Assembly (NCBI RefSeq): GCF_004526345.1
Contig: NZ_CP038213.1
Location: 3,348,001-3,412,000, forward strand
Direction of reading: 5' to 3'
DNA: 64,000 nt
DNA from: Ornithinimicrobium flavum
Lineage (GTDB): Bacteria > Actinomycetota > Actinomycetes > Actinomycetales > Dermatophilaceae
Shown: piece after piece, positions 23,371 through 31,833 of the stretch
Position numbering within the stretch: the first letter of the stretch is position 1
Layout: every line of letters starts with the position of its first letter
Program-made: the position numbers and the translations under genes
Notes under the pieces: model-generated
The model's input: only the letters and a program-made list of their open reading frames with translations
The model's database searches: none
What the model was told of the DNA's origin: nothing

Positions 23371-24804
23371 ATGGAACTGTCTGACTATCTGCGTGTACTT
23401 AGGCGCAACTGGCGGCTCGTCGTCGCCATACCGCTCGCGACGATTGCGGTCGCCGCGCTGTTGACGGCGCTGATGCCTCGGGAGTACCGCGCTGAGGCAG
23501 AGCTGTTTGTGTCCACGGCCGGGGGCGACAATGTCTCCGATCTGGTCCAGGGGAGCTCGTTCACGCAGCGACAGGTGGCGACGTATGCCGACATCGTCAC
23601 CACCCCCGTCGTGCTCGGTCCGGTGATCGAGGACCTGGGGCTTGACATGTCGGCCCGTGGTTTGGCGGGCCGAGTCACTGCCACGGTCCCGCCCAACACG
23701 GTGTTGATCAACGTCACGGCCACAGATCGCAACCCTGTGGTCGCGGCCAATATTGCTAACACGGTCGCGGATCAGTTTGCCGAAACGGTGCAGGAGCTGG
23801 AGCGCGTGTCGGCCGATGGTCAGAGCGCTGTCAAGGCGACGGTGGTCCAGCCAGCTACCCCCTCAGAGGACCCTGCAAGCCCCGACCCGTTGCGCAACAT
23901 GGCGCTGGCTGTCGTGCTGGGACTACTGCTGGGCCTGGGGCTCGCGGTTCTCCGCGACCTGTTCGACCAGCGCGTCCGTGGTGAGGCCGACATCGCCCGG
24001 GTCACGGACGAGCCGACGATCGGCGCGATCTCCTTCGACAAGGACGCGCCGGATCACCCGCTCGTCATCGAGATCGACCCGCACAGCCCGCGGGCCGAGG
24101 CGTTCCGGGCCTTGCGGACCAACCTGCTCTACCTCGACCCGGACGACCAGCCCACGACCTTCCTCCTTACGTCGTCCGTCCCCAATGAGGGGAAGAGCAC
24201 CACGGCCGCCAACCTTGCGCTGACGATCGCTGAGACCGGGTCCACCGTGTGCCTGATTGAGGGAGACCTTCGGCGGCCGCGGTTGTTGGAGTACATGGGA
24301 CTGGAGAACGCGGTCGGGCTCACCGACGTCATCGTGGGTCGGGTCGAGCTCAAGGACGTTCTGCAGCCCTACGTGGGCGGTCTCAGCGTGCTGGGGTGCG
24401 GCCCAGTCCCGCCGAACCCGAGCGAGCTGCTGGGGTCGGACGCGATGCGGCGACTATTGGACCGGCTCGAGGCTGATTTCGACTACGTGCTCATCGACGC
24501 TCCCCCACTGCTGGCGGTCACCGACGCGGCCATCCTGTCCACTCTCACCGACGGTGCCATCGTCGTCGTGGGTGCCGACGTCGTGCGTCGCGACGAGCTC
24601 GAGAGGGCACTGGCGACGCTGGAGCGAGTCGGCGGCAAGGTGCTCGGCGTGGTGGCCAACCGGCTGCCGGTCAAGGGTCCGGATGCCTACCAGTACTCCT
24701 ACGGCGACTACCGCCCCGACACCGAGCTCGAGGGGCGTGGCCGCCGGGAGCGGTCCCGCCGTTCCCGGCGCAACAGCGCCGCGAAGCCGGCGGGCCGGGG
24801 CTGA
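23371..24804 (+). CDS. Wzz chain-length regulator fused to BY-kinase (tyrosine autokinase)
   Basis: The 477-residue protein combines a Wzz-type membrane adaptor with a cytoplasmic bacterial tyrosine kinase. Transmembrane helices are at about 15-35 and 178-200, flanking an extracytoplasmic domain that starts with PREYRAEAELFVSTAGG. The kinase has EAFRALRTNLLYLD, Walker A VPNEGKSTTAANLA (Lys275), Walker A' LIEGDLRRPRLLEYMG and Walker B DYVLIDAPPLLA. A tail with three tyrosines (AYQYSYGDYRPD) is a likely autophosphorylation site. It controls polymer length and export of the locus to its left, from which the IS cluster now separates it. The following gene starts four bases after its stop. Confidence 0.9.
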   Translation: MELSDYLRVLRRNWRLVVAIPLATIAVAALLTALMPREYRAEAELFVSTAGGDNVSDLVQGSSFTQRQVATYADIVTTPVVLGPVIEDLGLDMSARGLAGRVTATVPPNTVLINVTATDRNPVVAANIANTVADQFAETVQELERVSADGQSAVKATVVQPATPSEDPASPDPLRNMALAVVLGLLLGLGLAVLRDLFDQRVRGEADIARVTDEPTIGAISFDKDAPDHPLVIEIDPHSPRAEAFRALRTNLLYLDPDDQPTTFLLTSSVPNEGKSTTAANLALTIAETGSTVCLIEGDLRRPRLLEYMGLENAVGLTDVIVGRVELKDVLQPYVGGLSVLGCGPVPPNPSELLGSDAMRRLLDRLEADFDYVLIDAPPLLAVTDAAILSTLTDGAIVVVGADVVRRDELERALATLERVGGKVLGVVANRLPVKGPDAYQYSYGDYRPDTELEGRGRRERSRRSRRNSAAKPAGRG

Positions 24805-24807
24805 GGC

Positions 24808-25686
24808 ATGGCACCGTCGACCCGGGCGCAGAACGCGCTGCTCGCCGCCCTGGCTGCAGTCGCCGTCGGCGCGTCCGGCTTTGCGGTGTGGAGCGTGAAC
24901 CGGCCGCACCCGTCGCTCTCGAGCGCCGAGGCCAACTCCCCCAGCATGGCCTCTGGGACCGAGGACGCAACGGCGACTGCGACCGCCACCGCTGAGCCGA
25001 CCGAGCCTGTGGCCGACACCACCGCCTCCCCCACCTCCGACCCGGCGCAGACCGCCGCACCCGATGACGACGTGGCCGCCGCGACGCAGGCTCCAGAGGA
25101 CGACGGGGCCACGGTCGAGGAGTGGGTCGCGGCGTGGCAGGAGGAGGCGAACCTGTTGGTCGTGGGCGACGGCTACAGCAACCTGACGACCCAATGGGTG
25201 CAGCAGTGGGCCACGCTCGTGGCGCAGGAGCGGCCCGTGCAGATCCGGCACTGGGGCGAGGGTGAGGACCGCACGTTCACCGCGCCGATCGTCCTGTCCG
25301 AGGGCGAGGGGCCGGCCCTACGGGTGTGGAGCGCGAGCCGGGGTGGCACCACCATCGCCCAGGCCGCCGACCGTCTCGACCGCTTCGACCGGGTGTCGGC
25401 CGACCCCGCGGCCATCCTCATTAGCCTGGGCATGGACAGCGAGGAGGAGGACATCGCCTCCGCGATGGACGAGCTGCTTGACGGGTTGCACGACGTGCCC
25501 GTGCTCGTCGCGATCGCGCCGGAGGGGCTCTACGAGCCGGGCGTCGCCGACGATCTGCTCACCTGGGCACAGGACAACGAGGAGCGCGTCGCGGTCGTCG
25601 ACCTGCGCGAGACCGGGCTGGTCGAGCCGACGGCCGAGGAGTGGGCCCTGGCCTTCCAGGAGGCGATCAGCGACGCCCGTCGCTGA
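24808..25686 (+). CDS. Membrane-anchored SGNH-hydrolase-like protein
   Basis: The 292-residue product has one N-terminal membrane helix (LLAALAAVAVGASGFAVW), a Thr/Ala/Pro/Asp-rich linker to about residue 105, and an extracellular alpha/beta domain. The domain begins ANLLVVGDGYSNLTTQWVQQ and includes VWSASRGGTTIAQAADRLD and AAILISLGMDSEEEDI. The layout is that of SGNH/GDSL hydrolases, but the block I motif GDS is GDG here, so the usual nucleophile serine is absent unless Ser in GDGYSN replaces it. It directly follows the Wzz/BY-kinase gene and may modify or bind the exported polymer. The family call is moderate. Confidence 0.6.
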   Translation: MAPSTRAQNALLAALAAVAVGASGFAVWSVNRPHPSLSSAEANSPSMASGTEDATATATATAEPTEPVADTTASPTSDPAQTAAPDDDVAAATQAPEDDGATVEEWVAAWQEEANLLVVGDGYSNLTTQWVQQWATLVAQERPVQIRHWGEGEDRTFTAPIVLSEGEGPALRVWSASRGGTTIAQAADRLDRFDRVSADPAAILISLGMDSEEEDIASAMDELLDGLHDVPVLVAIAPEGLYEPGVADDLLTWAQDNEERVAVVDLRETGLVEPTAEEWALAFQEAISDARR

Positions 25687-25725
25687 CCCGGCGGACCACA
25701 CCCCGGTCGCGGATTCGGGTCACGC

Positions 25726-26667
25726 CTACATCCACCTCCGCAGCAGGCGCGCCTCGACCAGGCCAATGACCGAGTCGGTGAGCTTGCCGAGCAGGGCCAG
25801 CAGCACGATGGCCAGGACGAGCCGGTCGACCCGGCCGTTGTTCTGCGAGTCGGTGAGCAGGAAGCCCAGGCCCATCGAGGCGCCGGCCAGCTCGGCCGCG
25901 ACCAGGAAGAGCCACGCCTGCGCCAGCGCGAGCCGCAGCGCGGAGACGACCGTCGGCAGGACGGCCGGGAGCTGGATCCTGGTGAAGAGCCGCAGCGGTC
26001 GCAGCCCGTAGGCGCGCCCGAGCTCGACCAGGTGCGGGTCGACGTGCCGCAGCGCGCCGGCGACCATGGTGTAGACCGGGAAGAACGCTCCGATCGCGAT
26101 GAGCGTGACCTTGGAGTCCTCCCCCAGCTTGAGCCAGAGGATGAGCAGCGGCACCCAGGCGAGGGACGGTACGGCGCGGAAGGCGCCGACGGTGGGGGCG
26201 AGCAGGACGGCGGACCAGCGCGACAGCCCGACGACCGCGCCGACGGCCAGGCCGATCGAGGCGCCGATGGCGAACCCCAGCAGGACGCGCTGGGTGGAGA
26301 TGGCCACGTGGCGGGTGAGCTCACCCCGGGACCACAGGTCCACCCCCGCCTCCCACACCGACGCCGGCGGGGGCAGCTGGTAGACGGCAAAGACCCCGGC
26401 GGTGCTGGCCCAGTGCCAGGCCAGCACGAGCACGGTGGGGACGAGCAGGCCGAGCAGGCCCACGGCATACCTGCGGGTGGGCGGTCGTGACCGCCGGGTG
26501 CGGGGGGAGGCGCCGTCCCCGCCGGCCCCTGGCTGGCTCGTCCGCGGCGAGCGCCCCCGGCCGGTCTCCTCGGACCCTGGGGCCGGTGCCTCGGTGCGGT
26601 CGGCCTCGGCGGTGCGGCGGGCGCGGCTGTCGGTCGCGGTCGACACGTCAGCCACCCGCGCTCTCAC
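25726..26667 (-). CDS. ssuC: ABC transporter permease, SsuC/TauC type
   Basis: This 313-residue inner-membrane permease has a long basic N-terminal stretch (residues 1-65), then six helices. The EAA-like loop is ELGRAYGLRPLRLFTRIQLP followed by AVLPTVVSALR, typical for nitrate/sulfonate/taurine (BPD_transp_1) importers. It pairs with the binding protein upstream, overlapping its end by 20 bases; an alternative GTG at 26646 would begin just after that stop and shorten the basic tail. Substrate is not readable from the permease itself; the operon's cysteine-rich leader points to a sulfur compound. Confidence 0.83.
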   Translation of the reverse strand: MRARVADVSTATDSRARRTAEADRTEAPAPGSEETGRGRSPRTSQPGAGGDGASPRTRRSRPPTRRYAVGLLGLLVPTVLVLAWHWASTAGVFAVYQLPPPASVWEAGVDLWSRGELTRHVAISTQRVLLGFAIGASIGLAVGAVVGLSRWSAVLLAPTVGAFRAVPSLAWVPLLILWLKLGEDSKVTLIAIGAFFPVYTMVAGALRHVDPHLVELGRAYGLRPLRLFTRIQLPAVLPTVVSALRLALAQAWLFLVAAELAGASMGLGFLLTDSQNNGRVDRLVLAIVLLALLGKLTDSVIGLVEARLLRRWM

Positions 26668-27682
26668 CGAGGGCGGCGTTGACGAAGGAGGTGTCGTAGA
26701 GCGAGGCGAGCGCCTCGTCCACGACCGCCTGGTCCGGGACGTCCCCGGACTCCACGAAGATCGTGCCGACGAAGTCGAGCACCTCGGTCTGCACCGGGCC
26801 CGGGACCGGGTCGAGGTCCAGGACCGTGCGGTCCACCAGCACCTCCTCGGCGATGGCCGGGTCGATCGCGGCGACCTCGGCCAGGATCTCCACGGTCTCC
26901 TCCGGGTTCTCCTGCGCCCAGACGCGGGCCCGCTCGTAGGCGTCGACGACGACCTGCGCCAGGTCGGGGCTGTCCGCCAGGAACTCCTCGGTGGCGTTGA
27001 GGAAGCCGTAGGTGTTGAAGTCGATGTTGCGGTAGAACAGCGTCGACCCGGAGTCCTGGACGCTCGCGGCCATCAGCGGGTCCAGACCCGACCAGGCGTC
27101 GACGCTGCCGTTCTCCAGGGCGGTCTTGCCGTCGCCGTGCTGCAGGTTCTGAACCTCGATGTCCTCCAGGGTCAGGCCGTGCTCGCCCAGCGCCTGCAGG
27201 AGGAAGAAGTAGGGGTCGGTCCCCTTGGTGGCGGCCACGGACCGGCCGCGGAGGTCCTCGACCTCGTCGATCTCCGAGCCCGCGGGGGCCACCAGTGCCG
27301 ACCACTCCGGCTGGGAGTAGAGCAGGATCGTCTTGATCGGGGAGCCGTTGGCCCGGGCCAGGAGCGCGGCCGAGCCGGCCGTCGACCCGACGTCGAGAGC
27401 GTGGGCCCGCAGCCCCTCGTTGGCCTTGTTGGAGCCGGCCGACTGCGTCCAGGTGACGGTGACCTCCTCGCCGAGCTCCTCCTCGAGCCAGCCCTTCTCC
27501 TTGATGACGAGCGAGAGCGGGTTGTAGGTCGCGAAGTCGATGTTGAGCTCGGTGTCGCTCCACCCGCCGCCGGCGGCTTCGGGTGCCGCCTGCGGCGAGT
27601 CCTCGCCGGCGACGCAGCCGGTGAGGAGCAGGGCGGAGAGCAGGGGCGTGGTGAGGGTGAGGGTGAGTCGTCTGCTGGACAT
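26648..27682 (-). CDS. ssuA: ABC transporter substrate-binding lipoprotein, SsuA type
   Basis: This 344-residue lipoprotein has a signal peptide with lipobox Cys23 (LLLTGC) and an NMT1/SsuA-like binding fold: LVIKEKGWLEEELGEEVTVT, GSNKANEGLRAHALDVGSTA, PAGSEIDEVEDLRGRSVAAT and SVDAWSGLDPLMAAS. These are the pattern of aliphatic-sulfonate and taurine binding proteins. AAGGAG lies seven bases before the ATG. It is the second gene of the minus-strand operon ssuB-ssuA-ssuC, separated from ssuB by 100 bases. The sulfonate assignment is by family resemblance; a different ligand remains possible. Confidence 0.84.
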   Translation of the reverse strand: MSSRRLTLTLTTPLLSALLLTGCVAGEDSPQAAPEAAGGGWSDTELNIDFATYNPLSLVIKEKGWLEEELGEEVTVTWTQSAGSNKANEGLRAHALDVGSTAGSAALLARANGSPIKTILLYSQPEWSALVAPAGSEIDEVEDLRGRSVAATKGTDPYFFLLQALGEHGLTLEDIEVQNLQHGDGKTALENGSVDAWSGLDPLMAASVQDSGSTLFYRNIDFNTYGFLNATEEFLADSPDLAQVVVDAYERARVWAQENPEETVEILAEVAAIDPAIAEEVLVDRTVLDLDPVPGPVQTEVLDFVGTIFVESGDVPDQAVVDEALASLYDTSFVNAALGESAGG

Positions 27683-27782
27683 GAGGTCTCCTTGGGGAAG
27701 GGCAGGTGTGGTGGTGGCCGGGCCGATCGGCCGCGGTGGGGTATGCCGGCGCGCCCGTGGGCGAGCCGGGTGAGGTGGGGGG

Positions 27783-28604
27783 TCAGTCGCGGTGGTGGGT
27801 GGGGACGCCGAGGCCCTCGAGGAGCTGGACCTTCAGCGCGGCGAGCCGGGCGTCGGCGCGGTCCCGTGGCCGGGAGCCTGGGACGGGGGTGAGCGAGCGG
27901 ATGTCGGCTCCCGTCCCTGGCTCGTCGCTGCCGACCAGGGCGACCCGGTCGGCCACGTAGAGCGCCTCGTCGACGTCGTGGGTGACCAGGACGACGGTCG
28001 TCGGCTCCGCGGCGTGCACGTCCAGGAGCAGGTCCTGCATTCGCAGCCGGGTGAGGGCGTCGAGCGCGCCGAACGGTTCGTCGAGCAGCAGGACCTCCGG
28101 GTTGCGGGCCAGCGCCCGGGCCAGGGAGGCCCGCTGGGCCATGCCGCCGGACACCTGCCGGGGACGGCGGTCGGCGGCCTCCGTCAGGCCCACGAGGCGC
28201 AGCAGCTCGGCGACCCGGGCCTGCCCCTCCGCGGCCGGCGTGCCGCGCGGCAGCCCGAGCGAGACGTTCTCGGCCAGGCTGCGCCACAGCAGCAGCCGCG
28301 GCTCCTGGAAGGCCATGGCACATCGCTGGTCGACGTCCCGCACCGGCCGGGAGCCGATGAGGATCTCCCCGGCGTCCGGGGTGTCCAGCCCGCACATCTG
28401 CCGCAGCAGGGTGGACTTGCCGCTGCCGGAGGCGCCGATCAGCGCCACGATCTCGCCGGCGGCGATGTCGAGGTCGACGCCGGTCAGCACGTCGTGCCGG
28501 CCGGCGCTGGTCGGGAAGGAGCGGGAGACGCCGCGCAGCCGGACGGGCACCGCGGTGGCGCGGCCCCCGGTCGGCGTCGCGGTCGCGGTGAGGGTGGAGG
28601 TCAT
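27783..28604 (-). CDS. ssuB: ABC transporter ATP-binding protein, SsuB type
   Basis: This 273-residue ATPase of the nitrate/sulfonate/taurine class has Walker A ALIGASGSGKSTLLRQM, Q-loop MAFQEPRLLLW, signature RQVSGGMAQRASLARAL, Walker B EVLLLDEPFGALDALTR and H-loop LVTHDVDEALYVAD, all intact. It energises the SsuC permease. The ATG at 28604 follows a GAGGACC stretch. The 94 bases between it and the leader peptide stop (28699) carry two copies of CCCGAGGACC and probably hold the regulatory element. Confidence 0.87.
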   Translation of the reverse strand: MTSTLTATATPTGGRATAVPVRLRGVSRSFPTSAGRHDVLTGVDLDIAAGEIVALIGASGSGKSTLLRQMCGLDTPDAGEILIGSRPVRDVDQRCAMAFQEPRLLLWRSLAENVSLGLPRGTPAAEGQARVAELLRLVGLTEAADRRPRQVSGGMAQRASLARALARNPEVLLLDEPFGALDALTRLRMQDLLLDVHAAEPTTVVLVTHDVDEALYVADRVALVGSDEPGTGADIRSLTPVPGSRPRDRADARLAALKVQLLEGLGVPTHHRD

Positions 28605-28698
28605 GGACGGTCCTCGGGGTGCAGTGGGGCGGGTCCTCGGGGGAGGGTGCGCTGGCGGCTGCGGCCCAGAGGGCGACGGTCGTGGAGGGATCGACCCG

Positions 28699-28794
28699 TC
28701 AGACGCCAGCGCGCCGCATGCACATGCACATGCAGGGGCAGCACGACTGGACCGGCGCCACGACCTCGGGCAGGGGCAGGCGGAGGATCGACAT
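28699..28794 (-). CDS. Cysteine-rich leader peptide of the sulfur transporter operon
   Basis: A 31-codon frame on the minus strand, 94 bases upstream of ssuB, starts MSILRLPLPEVVAPVQ and carries five cysteines in eight residues (CCPCMCMC) before ending RRAGV. The Cys codons are all TGC and sit about eight codons from the stop. In mycobacteria, upstream peptides with consecutive cysteines make ribosomes stall or proceed according to cysteine supply and so attenuate sulfur genes. This looks like the same principle. A GAGCGAG purine stretch adjoins the ATG; the ribosome-binding site is not strong. No signal or domain is present. Confidence 0.75.
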   Translation of the reverse strand: MSILRLPLPEVVAPVQSCCPCMCMCMRRAGV

Positions 28795-29056
28795 CTCGCT
28801 CAACCCCTTTCCGTGGGCGTAGGTCGACGCCCGCACCGGGAGTGCGGCGTCGAGGTGACGCGCCCACCATACAGGTGAATCTTCGGGTCGCCACGCGGCC
28901 TATCGGTACTGTTCGAAGATCCTTCTGTGGTCATTTCCCCGCAGGGCGGTCACCTGCGGGCCGATGCGGCCGGTGCCTAGGACTCGCCCGTCAGATCCGC
29001 CGAATTCGACGGACCTTCCGGCGCGGCCTGCCCGGGTGCGCTCTACCCTGAGTCGC

Positions 29057-30538
29057 GTGTCAGCACGAGGCCTGAGGCCCGGTCGAGCCAGCCGTCGTCA
29101 GCCGCATCGCGCGCCTGCGACCGCGGTGCACCTCAGGTCGGAGCGACTCCCGGAGCCGCCGCCTCCGTGGCGACGCAGGCTCATGACAGGCGCGATCGTG
29201 GGTGTCCTGGTGGCCGCCCTCATCGCGACGGGGGTGCTGGCCAGGGACTATTTCTCCGAGGTCCGCACCGACGCCCGAGAAGCCGTCAAGGCGCTCACAG
29301 CAGGTGACCTGACCGCAGCGGGCCACCTTGCGGCCTACCGTGGGCAGCCGGACTTCGCGCACCTCTTCGCCTCTCAGCTCACACCTCGCGAGATCGGGGA
29401 CGCGCTGGGCACGGTCGCCGGTGACAGCGCGGACGCGCCCTTCAGGCCTGGGTTCGACACGCACGGCTACGAGCTGGCCCTGACCGACCTGGCCGGCACG
29501 TTGGCCCTGGCCACCCACGGTCAGGATGAGCTAGCGCTGCCGGATGCGTGGACCGCGGACTTCATCACCGCCACGACGATCCCGCAGGAGCTCTATGGCG
29601 AGGGCGGGTGGTTCTTCGACGCTGAGGGACGCCAGCGAGAGCGGACGGATCTGGCCAACAAGGCCAACCTGCTGCTGGTGCTCTCCCGTGGCTACTGGTC
29701 GACGGAGTTCCTCCAGTCCGTGACGCGGAGCTACTACGAGCACGACCTCCGCGAGGGTCGGGACGCCTGGCCCGAGGCCAGGCCCAGGAAGGACGTCCCG
29801 TTCGCGCCGGCCCCGAACGGCGTCTACCTCACCGACGGGATCCTCGCGCTGACGGCCGCCCTGACCGCCAACCAGGCCGCCGCCGGCTGGGCCTTCACCG
29901 ACTTCCTGCCCGGCACCACGAGGATTGACCAGACCGAGCACCACATCGGCAGGTTCACGCACTACCTCCTCTTCGAGCACAGGTTCCCCGAGACGCCGGA
30001 CGGCGACAGCGTGGGCGTGACCGCAACGCTCACCGCCCTCTCGGCGGCGGTCGACGCGGCCAGCTGGGCGTCGGACCCGGCGGTGGCGATCTTGGCACCG
30101 GAGGTGGCAACGGACGTCGGACCGTGGCACGACGCGACTGTCCTGCAGGCCCTGGCTGCGGAGGTCATCGAGGAGAGCGGGTGCTCCTGGGACCCGCGCG
30201 ACTATTGGACGTGCACGAAGGCAGTGGCCGGAGACCTGGCCTCCTGGGTCCAACGCTGGGGCCATGTCGTCCTCGCCGTGCTCGCCCTCCCCATCTCATC
30301 CTCCCCTCACCTCCGGTCGGTTCGCCTCGGCGCCATCATGACGAACGCGACGTGGTACGCCGTGGAGGGCGACTACCGCAAGGCTGGCCTCACGCTCGCC
30401 GGCGTCAGACCGGACCTGCCCTTCCGGAAGATCGTCAGCGCCGTCAAGGCGGGCGATGCTGCCGAGAAGGCTGCGAGGCAGGCCGCCCACGTGGCAGAAA
30501 TGGTCAGAGAGATACGGGCTGGCGCCCAAGGTGGGTAG
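29057..30538 (+). CDS. Single-pass membrane protein, unknown function
   Basis: The product, 493 residues from the GTG at 29057, is unrecognised. A basic Arg/Pro-rich cytoplasmic stretch (1-45) leads to one transmembrane helix (MTGAIVGVLVAALIATGVLA). A long soluble, presumably external, region follows. It includes REAVKALTAGDLTAAGHLAA, GGWFFDAEGRQRERTDLANK, VYLTDGILALTAALTANQAA, a Cys pair near SGCSWDPRDYWTC, and a second hydrophobic stretch VVLAVLALPISSS near residue 405. An upstream ATG at 28964 would extend it by 31 codons without added support. It stands alone between the sulfur operon and the Liv operon and is convergent with the latter. Confidence 0.6.
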   Translation: MSARGLRPGRASRRQPHRAPATAVHLRSERLPEPPPPWRRRLMTGAIVGVLVAALIATGVLARDYFSEVRTDAREAVKALTAGDLTAAGHLAAYRGQPDFAHLFASQLTPREIGDALGTVAGDSADAPFRPGFDTHGYELALTDLAGTLALATHGQDELALPDAWTADFITATTIPQELYGEGGWFFDAEGRQRERTDLANKANLLLVLSRGYWSTEFLQSVTRSYYEHDLREGRDAWPEARPRKDVPFAPAPNGVYLTDGILALTAALTANQAAAGWAFTDFLPGTTRIDQTEHHIGRFTHYLLFEHRFPETPDGDSVGVTATLTALSAAVDAASWASDPAVAILAPEVATDVGPWHDATVLQALAAEVIEESGCSWDPRDYWTCTKAVAGDLASWVQRWGHVVLAVLALPISSSPHLRSVRLGAIMTNATWYAVEGDYRKAGLTLAGVRPDLPFRKIVSAVKAGDAAEKAARQAAHVAEMVREIRAGAQGG

Positions 30539-30549
30539 GAGGCCCCTCC

Positions 30550-31770
30550 TCAACTCCAGTCGCGCCGGTCCACCATCGGGCCTTCGCCCTCGCCCAGGTC
30601 GTCGACGACCTGCACGTCGGTGCGGAAGCGCAGGCCTTCGCGGATCCGGGTGGCCAGCGCCGACGTCAGCTCCTCCCCCGCCACCGTGCCGTCGGGCACG
30701 ACGTGGCAGGCGAGCTGGTCGACGTGATCGACCCGGTCGATGACGAAGCGGTAGTCGGCCACGCCGGGCGCACCCTCCATCACGGACGTCACCTGGCGCG
30801 GGTGGAGGAACATCCCCTTCACCTTCACCGCCTGGCCCACGCGCCCGAGCACGCCCTTGAGCCGCAGCGAGCCGTCCGGGCCGAGCATCCACGCCGACAG
30901 GTCACCGGTGCCGAAACGCAGGAGCGGGTAGTCCTCGCGCAGCAGGCTGATGACCACCTCGCCCTCGGTGCCGTCGGTCAGCGGCTCCCCGGTCCCGATC
31001 GCGCACACCTGCACGTCGACGCCGTCAGCGAGCACCAGCCCCTGCCCCGGCTCCTCCCCCGCCGGCTCCCACGCCAGCAGCCCCGTCTCCCCCGTGCCGT
31101 AGGCCATCCGCACGTGCGGCACCCGCTGCGTCAGCACCTCGCGCAGCGAGTCCGGCAGCGGCTCGGCCGTCACCAGCGCCCGCTCCAGCCGCCACCGGGC
31201 GGCGTCCAGCCCGGCGGCGTCATACGCCTCCACCAGCGCCTTGAGGTAGGACGGCAGACCCGTGTAGGCGCTCACGCCCAGGTCGCCGATCGCCCGCGCC
31301 TGCAGCTCCTGGTTGCCGATGCCGCCGGCCACCACCGCCGCCCCGACCGAGCGCGCGCCCTGCTCGAGCATCGCGCCCGCCGGGGACAGGTGGTAGCCGA
31401 AGCAGTTGAGCACGATGTCGGCCCCACCGACGCCCAGGTCGGCCAGCGCCTGCCCCCAGCGCCAGTCCGCACCTGCCAGCTGGGGCTCGTAGAGCGGTCC
31501 GGGCGACTGGAACCAGCGGGCCACGTCCGCGTCCGGCGCGAGCAGCCCGCCGTGCGGCGGGTCGGCCTGCTGCCGCTCCACCAGGTCGTCCTTGGACAGC
31601 ACCGGCAGCGCGGCCAGGCCAGGCGAGCCGCATACCTCGTCAGTGTCCACGCCCGCCTCGGCGAGCCGGGCGGCGAAGCCCGGCACCCGCCCGGCGGCCC
31701 CCCGCACCACCTGCGCCAGGGCCGGCGCCAGGGTCTGCGCCCGCCGCTCCAGGGCAGCCTCGATCGACAT
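30550..31770 (-). CDS. PaaK-like AMP-dependent ligase
   Basis: This is a 406-residue relative of phenylacetate-CoA ligase. It has VLSKDDLVERQQADPP near residue 55, then FQSPGPLYEPQ at the position of the PaaK SSGTTGKP P-loop, VLNCFGYHLSPAGAML, SAYTGLPSYLKALV, RMAYGTGETGLLAWE, LRFGTGDLSAWM and KVKGMFLHPRQV. From memory, the S-P-G-P-x-Y-E-P variant recurs in a sub-family linked to Liv-type transporters, so it is probably not decay. It would activate an imported carboxylic acid to its CoA thioester. It is the last gene of the minus-strand Liv operon, 63 bases after livF. Confidence 0.75.
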   Translation of the reverse strand: MSIEAALERRAQTLAPALAQVVRGAAGRVPGFAARLAEAGVDTDEVCGSPGLAALPVLSKDDLVERQQADPPHGGLLAPDADVARWFQSPGPLYEPQLAGADWRWGQALADLGVGGADIVLNCFGYHLSPAGAMLEQGARSVGAAVVAGGIGNQELQARAIGDLGVSAYTGLPSYLKALVEAYDAAGLDAARWRLERALVTAEPLPDSLREVLTQRVPHVRMAYGTGETGLLAWEPAGEEPGQGLVLADGVDVQVCAIGTGEPLTDGTEGEVVISLLREDYPLLRFGTGDLSAWMLGPDGSLRLKGVLGRVGQAVKVKGMFLHPRQVTSVMEGAPGVADYRFVIDRVDHVDQLACHVVPDGTVAGEELTSALATRIREGLRFRTDVQVVDDLGEGEGPMVDRRDWS

Positions 31771-31833
31771 GGGTCCTTCTTTCTCGACAGTGCGGGTATG
31801 CGGTGCGCCGGCCTCGACGCCGGCGCCGGTCGC

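Noticed and set aside
28619-28822. Plus-strand small frame containing MHMHMQGQHDW
   Set aside because: It is the complement of the Cys/Met-rich leader codons (TGC ATG repeats); the minus-strand reading fits the operon and a known mechanism.
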